Positions 1 to 6,923 of a stretch of 36,999 bases of DNA are shown here, piece after piece. The notes under the pieces are model-generated. The model ran no database searches and was not told the origin of the DNA. It was given only the letters and a program-made list of their open reading frames with translations. Every line of letters starts with the position of its first letter. Within the stretch, counting starts at the first letter, position 1. The position numbers and the translations under genes are program-made. This stretch comes from an uncultured Clostridia bacterium (GTDB lineage: Bacteria > Bacillota > Clostridia > Oscillospirales > Ruminococcaceae), in NCBI GenBank assembly GCA_947627985.1, contig CANQYD010000021.1, forward strand, positions 1-36,999. The letters run 5' to 3'.

Positions 1-26
1 AGAGAAGTCTCCGGAAAGCTCCATGA

Positions 27-380
27 TCACTTGATATTCTTGATGTCGTACAGAATTACCGTACCATCCCCCTTCACCTCGTATCCTTTTTTTAGCCGGG
101 CTTCTGCGATTCGCGCCTTTACGATCTCTTGAATCAGCTGTTCTTTTGTCATTGATTCCAGTTCTTCCATTCCTGCTGGCGGAGTTTGAAATGACGGCGC
201 GGAGATTGAATGTTTTGCTGCCTGCTTCGGTGGAAGCTGATTGACATCGCGATACAGTCTCATATAGTCTCGCGCCGACTGTTCGCTGATGCCATAGCTT
301 TCTGCCGCCTGACGGCGAGTGATTTCACCGGAATAAAGTTTGCGCCCGATGTCTAATCGTTCTTCTTTGGTGTACTTCAT
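27..380 (-). CDS. IS3-family transposase OrfA (helix-turn-helix subunit)
   Basis: A 117-residue protein of the IS3 OrfA type. The N-terminal half (about residues 1-50) reads as a helix-turn-helix of the form KEERLDIG...RRQAAESYGIS and would bind the insertion-sequence ends. The segment around residues 75-105 (ESMTKEQLIQEIVKARI) is a leucine-patterned helix typical of the OrfA dimerisation region. I chose the ATG at 378-380 because AGGAGG lies at 387-392; an ATG six codons upstream has no such site. In IS3 elements the catalytic DDE subunit OrfB follows immediately, usually joined by a -1 frameshift. Here it would lie left of position 27, outside the window, so I cannot tell whether the element is intact. 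A TATAAT-like box lies upstream near 441-446, without a clear -35. Confidence 0.8.
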   Translation of the reverse strand: MKYTKEERLDIGRKLYSGEITRRQAAESYGISEQSARDYMRLYRDVNQLPPKQAAKHSISAPSFQTPPAGMEELESMTKEQLIQEIVKARIAEARLKKGYEVKGDGTVILYDIKNIK

Positions 381-504
381 GATAAGCCTCCTGTTCACAC
401 TTGGGGATTGCTTGTTTGGAAGATGATTTTATCATGTCTTATATTATACTATCTTCTGTACAAAATCTACCCCCTTTGTGTACGATTTTAGGATAGCACT
501 ACAC

Positions 505-810
505 GCTTCGCTCGGCTCCGGGCGACTTCGTCGCCGGTTTTTTGTTGGGGGAACCCCCGGCGAGGGTTCCCCCGATGAAAACAGTCCACCGGACTGTTTT
601 CATTCCCCCTCCTGCGCTTTTTTATAAGGGGATTTCGCGCTCTGCGGAGCGCGACCAGAGGCTCCTCGCCTCCGGACTCCGCCCGCGGTAACACGCGGGG
701 TTTTGCCCAAGAGCACGAGCAATCAATCGTTTACGATTGCGAAGTGCGATTGGTTGCAAAACCAGCTTGTTCACTTGAGGAAAAGCGGGGCAAAACCTTT
801 TTGACTTGTC
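505..810 (+). repeat. Composite multi-hairpin intergenic element, copy E1
   Basis: This is the longest of three full copies (others at 3178-3424 in inverted orientation and 15605-15863). It begins GCTTCGCTCGGCTCC and ends TTGACTTGTC. In order it holds a hairpin GGCGAC/GTCGCC (521-535), a perfect 10-bp stem at 547-556/564-573, a perfect 13-bp stem with arms ATGAAAACAGTCC (loop ACC, about 575-603), and a hairpin with arms CGCGCT/AGCGCG around the loop CTGCGG (near 636-653). Then comes an inserted module (about 691-771) with arms GGTTTTGC/GCAAAACC. In the other copies the stem around CTGCGG is CGCTCA/TGAGCG, so the pairing is kept while the bases change. No reading frame in it looks like a protein. 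Confidence 0.8.
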
Positions 811-836
811 TCTTCGAACGCAAAGCACAAAATCCC

Positions 837-870
837 CCTCTGCCCTCTGATCTCTGCCACTCTGCCATCT
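837..870. repeat. Degenerate heptanucleotide tandem tract H1
   Basis: About five imperfect 7-8 bp units of the type TCTGNNN (CTCTGCC, CTCTGAT, CTCTGCC, ACTCTGCC). It starts 26 bp after the TTGACTTGTC end of element E1 and directly precedes the ftsZ terminator. Comparable tracts lie at 3121-3160, 3934-3960, 10901-10935, 15886-15915, 18354-18385 and 20002-20040. Confidence 0.7.
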
Positions 871-906
871 AAAAAGGCGCCAGCCGATCGCTCAGCTGCC
901 GCCTTT
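871..906 (-). terminator. Rho-independent terminator after ftsZ
   Basis: Read on the minus strand, this is a stem of about 12 bp with one mismatch (AAAGGCGGCAGC pairing with GCTGGCGCCTTT), a 10-base loop and a run of five T. It starts about 20 bp after the ftsZ stop codon and closes the dcw operon. Confidence 0.8.
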
Positions 907-924
907 GGCATACATATACTTAAC

Positions 925-2007
925 TTATTTATTCAAAAAATTCCACAGATTCAGCGCGTCATAGAAGCTGTCGCCTGTGTGATTCTCGGGCTGCTCGTCC
1001 GCCTTCTCGGGGTCCTGAGCGCTCTCGGCTTCGTCGCTCGAAGTCTCGGGCTGGTAGGCGTCGAAATCCGCGGCAATGACGATGATGTCGATCGAGTCGC
1101 TGAGATCGGGGTTGAAGTCGGCGCCGAAGATCAGGTTGACGTCGGGAGCCGCAGCCTTTGTGATCGCGTCGGTGAGCTCGGTGACGTCGCCGGTGCCGAT
1201 ATCCTCCGACATCGTGATGTTCAGAAGCAGCCTCTTGGCGCCCTTGATGGAAGTCTCAAGCAGCGGGCTGGAGATGACCTGCTGGACCGCGTCCGCGACC
1301 TTGTCCTTGCCCTCGCCGTGACCGATCGCCATGTGCGCATAGCCCGAATCCTTCATGATCGACTGCACGTCCGCAAAATCGACGTTGATCCAGCCGTGGC
1401 AGAGGATCAGCTGGGTGACCGAAAGCACCGCGGTTTTCAGGATATCGTCCGCGAGCGCGAAAGACTGCCTCATCGTGAGGTTTTCCTTGCCCGTCAGGAG
1501 CTTCTGGTTCGGGATGACGACCAGCGAATCAACATTTTTAAGCAGCGCGTCGATGCCTCTTTCAGCCTGAGCAAGCTTTTTGGAGCCCTCGAACATGAAC
1601 GGCTTCGTGACGACGGCGACGGTGAGTATTCCCATGTCTCTCGCGATTTCGGCGACGACGGGAGCCGCACCCGTTCCGGTTCCTCCGCCCATTCCGGCGG
1701 TGATGAAGATCATGTCGGCGCCTTTGAGAGCGTCCGCAATCTCGTCTTTTGATTCCTGAGCCGCGCCTTCGCCGACCTCGGGTCTTCCGCCTGCGCCGAG
1801 ACCGTGGGTCAGCTTCTGACCGATCTGTATCTTGACCGTAGCTTTGGAATTCTTGAGCGCCTGAGCGTCGGTGTTCACCGAGATATACTCTACATTCTGG
1901 ATTCCCGTGGAAACAATGCAGTTCAAGGCGTTTCCTCCGCCTCCGCCGACTCCCACTACTTTGATCTTTGCCAAGTCAATGCCTTCATTTTCCATGATGA
2001 ATCCCAT
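925..2007 (-). CDS. ftsZ: Cell division protein FtsZ (tubulin-like GTPase)
   Basis: FtsZ polymerises into the cytoplasmic Z ring that recruits the septal wall machinery encoded upstream in this operon. The 360-residue protein has the N-terminal nucleotide loop GVGGGGGNA (19-27), the tubulin signature GGGTGTG (107-113) and a catalytic T7 loop NVDFADV (208-214) with both aspartates. An acidic variable linker follows, then a short C-terminal peptide, LNLWNFLNK. Start: ATG at 2005-2007 with GGAGG at 2016-2020, eight bases upstream; an in-frame ATG ten codons earlier overlaps this site and is unlikely. Several usually conserved stretches are changed: the helix before the T7 loop reads [16 protein letters not shown] instead of the usual GVQGISDLI...GLIN, and the NITGG stretch is NITMSED. 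It is last in the dcw cluster and has two promoters of its own and a terminator. Confidence 0.96.
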   Translation of the reverse strand: MGFIMENEGIDLAKIKVVGVGGGGGNALNCIVSTGIQNVEYISVNTDAQALKNSKATVKIQIGQKLTHGLGAGGRPEVGEGAAQESKDEIADALKGADMIFITAGMGGGTGTGAAPVVAEIARDMGILTVAVVTKPFMFEGSKKLAQAERGIDALLKNVDSLVVIPNQKLLTGKENLTMRQSFALADDILKTAVLSVTQLILCHGWINVDFADVQSIMKDSGYAHMAIGHGEGKDKVADAVQQVISSPLLETSIKGAKRLLLNITMSEDIGTGDVTELTDAITKAAAPDVNLIFGADFNPDLSDSIDIIVIAADFDAYQPETSSDEAESAQDPEKADEQPENHTGDSFYDALNLWNFLNK

Positions 2008-2064
2008 TTTCAATTCCTCCAATATAAAATATATCATGCCGCAGCAATACTTATAAGATTTAAA

Positions 2065-2094
2065 ATTATAGCAAATCTGGAAATATCTATGTAA
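2065..2094 (-). promoter_or_regulatory. Proximal ftsZ promoter (P2)
   Basis: On the minus strand TTACAT (2089-2094), an 18-bp spacer and TATAAT (2065-2070) preceded by TGC, an extended -10. It lies about 58 bp upstream of the ftsZ start. Confidence 0.55.
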
Positions 2095-2134
2095 TCTGCA
2101 TATAATTCTGCCCGTATTTTGTACTTACGGTTCT

Positions 2135-2163
2135 ATATTACCACAAAATTTCGGGTTTGGCAA
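2135..2163 (-). promoter_or_regulatory. Distal ftsZ promoter (P1)
   Basis: On the minus strand TTGCCA (2158-2163), a 17-bp spacer and TAATAT (2135-2140) preceded by TGG. It sits in the 195-bp gap between ftsQ and ftsZ, so ftsZ can be expressed independently of the upstream dcw genes. Confidence 0.65.
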
Positions 2164-2202
2164 TAGTTTTTGTGAGATTTTTTCAGGAAAGTTATCACAG
2201 TT

Positions 2203-3096
2203 TCAGTCGTTTTCCGACAGCTCGGGGTCATCTTCGCCCTCATTATCCTCCTCGGCGTCGTTTTTGGGAGCATTTTTAGCCGCTTCCCGCTCTGCCGCGT
2301 TGAGTTCGAGGTCCTCTTTTTTGATGAACGACGCGCCCGCTGCCGAGCTGTGATAGACTATCGTACCCTCGTCGTCCGGCTGAAGATTTTCCTCAATTAT
2401 CGCGGTGATGTAGCGAAGCTTGTAGTCATAATCAAGGGAGGAGCCGAAGTCGATCGTGATGCGGTCCTCATATTTCATCGTGATATTGGTACGGTCGGTG
2501 ATATCGATCTCGGTGATCTTACCGTCGCAATTTTGGTAGATCGCCTCCATCAGATCCAAAATAATATCATGCTTCGCCTCGTCGGAGGAGACAAAATCCT
2601 GCCCGAGGGCGACGTCCTTGAGCTCCATGCCCTTGATGAGAATAAGACCAGCGCGGGGACCGAGCTGTTCGGTCTCGAGATATCTGCCCGACTTCGTTAT
2701 CACGGCATACCGATTGCCCTCGTATTCGCAGCATGCAAAGGCTGTGGCTTCGGTGACGGTGACGATCATCTTGTCGGGAAGCTTGCGTTTGAGGTTGATG
2801 TCCTCGATGTAGACGAGGCTGTCTTTGATCTTCTGCTCGGTCTTTTCGAGGTTGACCCCGTACATGTTCCTGCCGTCGCGAAGGTTGCCGGCGTCGAGGA
2901 TTTTCTGGGCGCTGTAGATGCTGTTCCCCTCGACGACGTACTCGTTGATGTTGAAGAGGACGGTGCGGGAGAGGATCAGGAAGATCACAAGGCAGATGAC
3001 GAAGATCATGAGGTAGTAGAGGGACAGGTTGCGCCTGCGGCGTCTTGGGCGCGACGGCGCGCCCTGGGGCTTAGAAACTTTTACAACGTCTTTCAT
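2203..3096 (-). CDS. ftsQ: Cell division protein FtsQ/DivIB
   Basis: A bitopic divisome protein that links cytoplasmic and periplasmic division proteins, in complex with FtsL and DivIC. The 297-residue product has an arginine-rich cytoplasmic N-terminus (RPRRRRRN, about 17-24) and one membrane segment (about 26-48). A POTRA domain starts near VLFNINEYVVEGN, and a beta domain holds the VTVTEATAFA strand. The tail after about residue 255 is very acidic and probably disordered. Start ATG at 3094-3096 with GGAGG at 3104-3108. It lies between murA and ftsZ as in many dcw clusters. The 986 bp separating it from murA are filled with repeats. I see no convincing promoter immediately upstream: a TTGACT belonging to repeat E2 is present but has no good -10 at 17 bp. 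Confidence 0.88.
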   Translation of the reverse strand: MKDVVKVSKPQGAPSRPRRRRRNLSLYYLMIFVICLVIFLILSRTVLFNINEYVVEGNSIYSAQKILDAGNLRDGRNMYGVNLEKTEQKIKDSLVYIEDINLKRKLPDKMIVTVTEATAFACCEYEGNRYAVITKSGRYLETEQLGPRAGLILIKGMELKDVALGQDFVSSDEAKHDIILDLMEAIYQNCDGKITEIDITDRTNITMKYEDRITIDFGSSLDYDYKLRYITAIIEENLQPDDEGTIVYHSSAAGASFIKKEDLELNAAEREAAKNAPKNDAEEDNEGEDDPELSEND

Positions 3097-3120
3097 TGGA
3101 AGTCCTCCGCGGTTAGATGC

Positions 3121-3160
3121 TATCAGAATTCAGAAATCAGATATCAGAAAGCAGATTCTG
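3121..3160. repeat. Heptanucleotide tandem tract H2
   Basis: Minus-strand reading gives about five units of TCTGNNN (TCTGCTT, TCTGATA, TCTGATT, TCTGAAT, TCTGATA). It lies 17 bp beyond the GACAAGTCAA end of element E2, the same arrangement as E1-H1 and E3-H5, and just upstream of the ftsQ ribosome site. Confidence 0.7.
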
Positions 3161-3177
3161 CACAATGCTTTCTGAAA

Positions 3178-3424
3178 GACAAGTCAAAAAGTTCGCCAGC
3201 CTTTCAAGGCTGCGGGTTCCAAGGGCGGAGCCCTTGGTCGCTCACCGCAGTGAGCGAAATCCCCAAGCAAGAGGACGGCGGAGCCGTCGTCTTGCTCTTA
3301 ATCGTAATGAGCGCAGGAGGGGGAAATGAAAACAGTCCTGTGGACTGTTTTCATCGGGGGAACCCTCGCCGGGGGTTCCCCCAACAAAAAACCGGCGACG
3401 AAGTCGCCCGGAGCCGAGCGAAGC
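3178..3424 (-). repeat. Composite multi-hairpin element, copy E2 (inverted)
   Basis: Same element as at 505-810 in opposite orientation, running from GACAAGTCAA (3178-3187) to GGAGCCGAGCGAAGC (3410-3424). It contains a CCAAGGG/CCCTTGG-type hairpin, CGCTCA/TGAGCG around CCGCAG, an AAGAGGACGGC hairpin with a single mismatch also present in copy E3, the 13-bp ATGAAAACAGTCC stem (loop TGT), the perfect 10-bp stem 3356-3365/3373-3382 and GGCGAC/GTCGCC (3394-3408). It fills part of the ftsQ-murA gap. Confidence 0.8.
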
Positions 3425-3436
3425 GAGGCTCACATG

Positions 3437-3460
3437 CCCCCTCTCCCTTGGGAGAGGGGG
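3437..3460. repeat. CCCCCTCTCC palindrome with GGTGAGGG-type flank
   Basis: A perfect 10-bp stem CCCCCTCTCC/GGAGAGGGGG with loop CTTG, followed by TTGGGGGTGAGGGTGG. I have the impression of having met this combination of a CTCTCC palindrome and a GGTGAGGG flank as a dispersed intergenic repeat in unrelated phyla; that is memory, not a search. Confidence 0.55.
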
Positions 3461-3759
3461 TTGGGGGTGAGGGTGGAGCACGGAAAGGGCTTGGGGAAAA
3501 CCCCGCAGGGGTTGTCCCCAGAGGTTTGCCGAGCGAAGCGAGGCAAAACAGCAGTGCAGACGGAAAAAGCGCTTTGTTATGCATGGATTGGGAAATTAGG
3601 CAAGCCCTGATAGCATGCAAGCTTCCTATACCCGCTGTGCTCTTTTAAAAGGTGTTGGCGAGTGTTGATTTTTCTTTCCCTCCCGCCGTCCCTTTTGGAA
3701 AAGGTATATAAAATTCTCACAGGGGTGAGAATTTTATATGCTATCTAAAGCCCCCACCC
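3461..3759. other. Non-coding stretch rich in short hairpins
   Basis: No convincing gene. It contains AACCCC/GGGGTT near 3500-3515 and TTTGCC/GGCAAA around GAGCGAAGCGA near 3525-3545. The strongest structure is a perfect 15-bp stem at 3706-3720/3725-3739 (arms ATATAAAATTCTCAC, loop AGGG). The latter is AT-rich and unlike the GC-rich repeats around it. Confidence 0.6.
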
Positions 3760-3843
3760 CGACTTGCGACAAAAACTCTCAGAGCACGAGCAATCCCGCG
3801 TTTTTGATTGCGAAGTGCGATGAGCAAGTTTTTGCGCAAGTCG
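3760..3843 (+). repeat. Stand-alone copy of the hairpin-in-hairpin module F
   Basis: Outer arms CGACTTGCGACAAAAACT (3760-3777) and AGTTTTTGCGCAAGTCG (3827-3843) pair with one bulge. They enclose AGAGCACGAGCAATC...GATTGCGAAGTGCGA, which also occurs inside E1 at about 709-749. A diverged module with different outer arms sits at 17229-17312. Confidence 0.65.
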
Positions 3844-3933
3844 TACCTCCCCGAGGAGGGGTCAAGCCTTGGCACGGGGCTTGGTGCCCCTGCCGAACCG
3901 TAACAGAAGCGGAAGGTAAAAGATATAATCCGA

Positions 3934-3960
3934 CCTCTGCCTTCTTCCCTCTGTCCTCTG
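3934..3960. repeat. Heptanucleotide tandem tract H3
   Basis: Four imperfect units (CCTCTGC, CTTCTTC, CCTCTGT, CCTCTGT) between the F module at 3760-3843 and the cloverleaf repeat at 3975-4059. Confidence 0.55.
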
Positions 3961-3974
3961 TGCGGGGACGCACC

Positions 3975-4059
3975 GGGCGAAGCCCCCGGCGCCTTCGGCG
4001 CCGGCTGCCGCCGCTCCGCGGCGGCAGCGACCGCGCTCGCGCGCGGTCGGGCTTCGCCC
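3975..4059. repeat. Cloverleaf palindromic repeat, copy A
   Basis: An 11-bp outer stem GGGCGAAGCCC (3975-3985)/GGGCTTCGCCC (4049-4059) encloses three back-to-back perfect hairpins: 8 bp CCGGCGCC with loop TTC (3986-4004), 10 bp CTGCCGCCGC with loop TCC (4005-4027) and 8 bp GACCGCGC with loop TCGC (4029-4048). Almost no unpaired base remains. It lies 23 bp after the murA stop codon. Copies B, C and D share the plan with other stem sequences. Confidence 0.9.
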
Positions 4060-4082
4060 CCCTCCCCCGCGCCTCTTACGCG

Positions 4083-5342
4083 CTACCCTCTTCTCACCCT
4101 CGCCCCAAGCCCCGTCAGCGCACTCTCCAGCTGCTCATACCCCCGGTCGATGTAGTGCACGTTCGAGACCGTTGTGGTCCCGTCTGCCGAAAGCCCGGCA
4201 AGAACCAGCGCAGCCCCGGCTCGAAGGTCGGTCGCGACGACGGCAGCTCCCGAGAGCCGCTTCCCGCCTTCTATGACCGCTACCCTTCCCTCGGCTTTGA
4301 TGTCGGCTCCGAGACGCCTCAGCTCCGGCGCCGCGCGAAATCTGTTTTCAAAAATGTTCTCGACGATCACCGAGGCGCCCTTGGCTCTTGTTAAAAGCGC
4401 CATCACGATCGGCTGGCAGTCGGTCGGAAAACCCGGATAAGGCGCGGTTCTTAAGGTCTTTATCGCGTTCAGAGGCTTTTTTGCCGAGATGAATATTCTG
4501 TCATTATATGGATATACCGAGCACCCCGCCTGCTCGAATACCGAGATGGTCGAGTGCATATCCTGAGCCCTGACGTCGCGCAAGATCAGTTCTCCGCCCG
4601 TTACGGCTGCGGCTCCCATGTATGTTGCGGCGACTATTCTGTCCGGCATTACGCGGTACTTCGCGCCGTGGAGTGCTTTGACCCCGGTTATCACGACGGT
4701 AGATGTCCCGGCTCCCGCGATCTTTGCACCGCAGGCGTTTAAATATCCCGAAAGATCGACTATTTCCGGCTCTCTTGCGGCGTTTTGTATCACCGTCTCG
4801 CCCGAGCCGATGACCGCCGCAAGCATGATGTTTTCCGTGGCTCCGACCGACGGAAGAGGAAGATTTATCACCGCTCCGCTCACCGTTTCGGGAAGCGCAC
4901 AGTCGAGCACCCCGTGGTCCTCGATTATCCTTGCGCCGAGCTTTGTGAGCCCCGAGATGTGAATATCAATAGGTCTCGGACCAAGTTCACACCCTCCCGG
5001 GAAGGACAGTCTGCATCTTCTGAGCCTGCCCAGAATCGCGCCCAAAAAGACGATCGAGGACCGCATCTGCCGCATCATCTGCTCCGAAATTTCACACCCC
5101 GAGAGGTCGGAGGCGTCGATCTCGACGGCGTCGCCGACTCGACGGCACCTGCACCCGAGCGAGCTCAGGATTCGGCAGGAGGCATAGACGTCGGAAAGTG
5201 CCGGGCAATTTTCTATCACCGAAACCGACGGGTTAAGAAGCGTCGCGGCAAGGATCGGCAGGGCGCTGTTTTTTGCGCCGTGCACCCTTATCTCGCCGGA
5301 AATCTTTCTGCCGCCTTCTATGTAAAGCTTTGTATTTGTCAC
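4083..5342 (-). CDS. murA: UDP-N-acetylglucosamine 1-carboxyvinyltransferase MurA
   Basis: First committed step of peptidoglycan synthesis: transfer of enolpyruvate from PEP to UDP-GlcNAc in the cytoplasm. The 419-residue protein has the N-terminal HGAKNSALPI (Lys24-Asn25 contact the substrates) and the catalytic loop FPGGCELGPRPIDIH, whose Cys118 is the residue alkylated by fosfomycin. The inside-out alpha/beta barrel repeats span the full length, which is normal for the family. I chose the GTG at 5340-5342, preceded at 5349-5354 by GGAGGG; an ATG eight codons upstream would overlap that site. murG ends 61 bp upstream. MurA is not usually a dcw member, but here it occupies the place between murG and ftsQ where murC or murB often sits. 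Another MurA paralogue may exist elsewhere, as is common in Bacillota. Confidence 0.95.
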   Translation of the reverse strand: MTNTKLYIEGGRKISGEIRVHGAKNSALPILAATLLNPSVSVIENCPALSDVYASCRILSSLGCRCRRVGDAVEIDASDLSGCEISEQMMRQMRSSIVFLGAILGRLRRCRLSFPGGCELGPRPIDIHISGLTKLGARIIEDHGVLDCALPETVSGAVINLPLPSVGATENIMLAAVIGSGETVIQNAAREPEIVDLSGYLNACGAKIAGAGTSTVVITGVKALHGAKYRVMPDRIVAATYMGAAAVTGGELILRDVRAQDMHSTISVFEQAGCSVYPYNDRIFISAKKPLNAIKTLRTAPYPGFPTDCQPIVMALLTRAKGASVIVENIFENRFRAAPELRRLGADIKAEGRVAVIEGGKRLSGAAVVATDLRAGAALVLAGLSADGTTTVSNVHYIDRGYEQLESALTGLGARVRRG

Positions 5343-5403
5343 CCGGATCCCTCCTTCACTCTGCATAATATGCAGATGGGGGAAAGCGGGTACCTGTGTG
5401 AAT

Positions 5404-6543
5404 TTAATGATTAAGAAGATTATCTACTTCCCGCCAGATTCTGTCGGGGGTGTCCTTGATAAACTGCTCGCTTGCGTGTTGGGACATTTCGCTTAAAGCA
5501 TTCGGGTCGCGGATCAGCTTCGAGACCGTCTCGGCGATGAGACCGTCGGTGATGTCCTTCTGCTCGTACAAAACAGCCGCTCCGGCGCTTTGAAGCACCA
5601 AGCCGTTGTAATACTGATGATTCTCTGCAAGGTAGGGCGACGGGATAAGTATCGACGCCTTTCCCTCCGCTTCTATCTCGGTAAGAGCGCCCATTCCGCA
5701 TCTGCTGATGATGAGGTCGGCAGCCGCCATGCAGGTGGACATATTGTCAATATATTCCTTGACGATGAAGTTCGGATGATCGGAAAGGTTTATATTTTTT
5801 GACTTAAGCCCCTCGGCGAATTCCTCGCGGTTATTTTTGCCGTATGAGTGGATATGATTGACCTTGATCCCGTCCTTGATATACCACTCCATGAGCTCAA
5901 GAGCCGCGTTATTTATCGCCCTTGCGCCGAGGCTGCCGCCGGTTGAGAGTATGCATACCGAGCCGTCAAGACCGAGAGCTTTTTTGGCTTCTTCCTTAGA
6001 CATCACCGAATCGGAAAAGCCCTTTCTCACCGGAAGCCCCGTCACGACGCACTTTGAACGGTACTGCGGCTCCAATCTGTCAGCCGCTTTGTCGACGGTG
6101 AGCATGATTTTATCGACGTCGGGCGCCAAGAGCTTCGTCGTGAGACCCGGGAAGGCGTTTTGCTCGTGAATAAGCGTCTTTATGCCCATCTTTGCCGCCA
6201 TTCGCACAATAGGACCGCAGACATATCCACCGGTGCCGATGACGAGATCGGGCTTAAAGTCCTTGATGATCTTTTTGCAGCGGGGTCCCGAGGTGACGAC
6301 GTATGCCGCGGCTTTGATGTTGCGACCGATGTTTTTGAGGCTCAGGTGCCGCTGAAATCCTGCGACTTTTACCGGGACAAACTCAAACCCCGCGTCCTCG
6401 GCGAGGCGGTGTTCCATGCCGCCGGGAGTGCCGACGTAGATGAATTTAACGTCGGGAAGGCGGTCTTTGATGATCTCCGAGATGGCAAGAGCCGGGTTGA
6501 CGTGCCCCGCGGACCCGCCTCCGGAAAGTATGATTTTTTTCAT
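5404..6543 (-). CDS. murG: UDP-GlcNAc:lipid I N-acetylglucosaminyltransferase MurG
   Basis: Converts lipid I to lipid II at the inner face of the membrane, the last cytoplasmic step before flipping. The 379-residue GT-B protein has the N-domain glycine loop GGGSAGHVNPALA (8-20), the second loop GTGGYVCGP, HEQNAFPG, the C-domain loop TGGSLGARAIN and the donor-binding ISRCGMGALTEIE. The ATG at 6541-6543 follows a GGGGGT ribosome site. It lies downstream of ftsW across a 528-bp gap that contains two cloverleaf repeats, and is followed by murA. Confidence 0.96.
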   Translation of the reverse strand: MKKIILSGGGSAGHVNPALAISEIIKDRLPDVKFIYVGTPGGMEHRLAEDAGFEFVPVKVAGFQRHLSLKNIGRNIKAAAYVVTSGPRCKKIIKDFKPDLVIGTGGYVCGPIVRMAAKMGIKTLIHEQNAFPGLTTKLLAPDVDKIMLTVDKAADRLEPQYRSKCVVTGLPVRKGFSDSVMSKEEAKKALGLDGSVCILSTGGSLGARAINNAALELMEWYIKDGIKVNHIHSYGKNNREEFAEGLKSKNINLSDHPNFIVKEYIDNMSTCMAAADLIISRCGMGALTEIEAEGKASILIPSPYLAENHQYYNGLVLQSAGAAVLYEQKDITDGLIAETVSKLIRDPNALSEMSQHASEQFIKDTPDRIWREVDNLLNH

Positions 6544-6658
6544 GATTACCCCCTGATCTGCCGTGCGGCAGGGAATTTACGGTTGGTGGGAGGGTTGGGT
6601 GAAGCATCTGACGGGCAGGGTATGTATTACCGGGGTTGCTGCTGAGTGATGCTTGGGA

Positions 6659-6743
6659 GGGCGAAGCCCCCGACGCCGAAGGCGTCGCCTCCGAAGCGAA
6701 GCTTCGGAGGAAGTCGCGCTTGCGCGCGACTTGGGCTTCGCCC
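6659..6743. repeat. Cloverleaf palindromic repeat, copy B
   Basis: Outer stem GGGCGAAGCCC (6659-6669)/GGGCTTCGCCC (6733-6743). Inner hairpins: 7 bp CGACGCC loop GAA (6671-6687); 10 bp CCTCCGAAGC loop GAA (6688-6710); 9 bp AAGTCGCGC loop TTGC (6711-6732). It shares its right flank CCCTTTTACCCACCTTTACT and a left motif TATGTATTAC with copy C 265 bp further on, so B and C are a tandem duplication including flanks. Confidence 0.9.
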
Positions 6744-6923
6744 GGACCCCTTTTACCCACCTTTACTGCTAAAATGTGCCCCTACCCCGGGCTTGCAGCT
6801 GCCGCACCGCGTTCACGCTGCAAGGAGAAAGGCATGCCGGATAGGTCCGGGCTTGCTCCCGGGGTTTAAGCTGTATTGAAGGTGATGTATGTATTACGGG
6901 CTTTGGGTGCGGGATCGTACCCG

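Noticed and set aside
837-870. Heptad tracts as a CRISPR array
   Set aside because: Units are only 7 bp, degenerate and without spacers; no cas gene is in the window.
979-1752. 257-codon open frame on the plus strand opposite ftsZ
   Set aside because: Mirror frame of a GC-rich gene: rich in Arg, Asp and Val, no ribosome site, no family resemblance, fully inside ftsZ.
2350-3648. 432-codon plus-strand frame crossing ftsQ and the repeats
   Set aside because: It runs through ftsQ antisense and then through hairpin repeats; composition follows the shadow of ftsQ and no motif is recognisable.
3738-4394. 218-codon plus-strand frame over the murA 3' region
   Set aside because: Made of palindromic repeat A and murA antisense; Pro/Arg-rich low-complexity translation without ribosome site.
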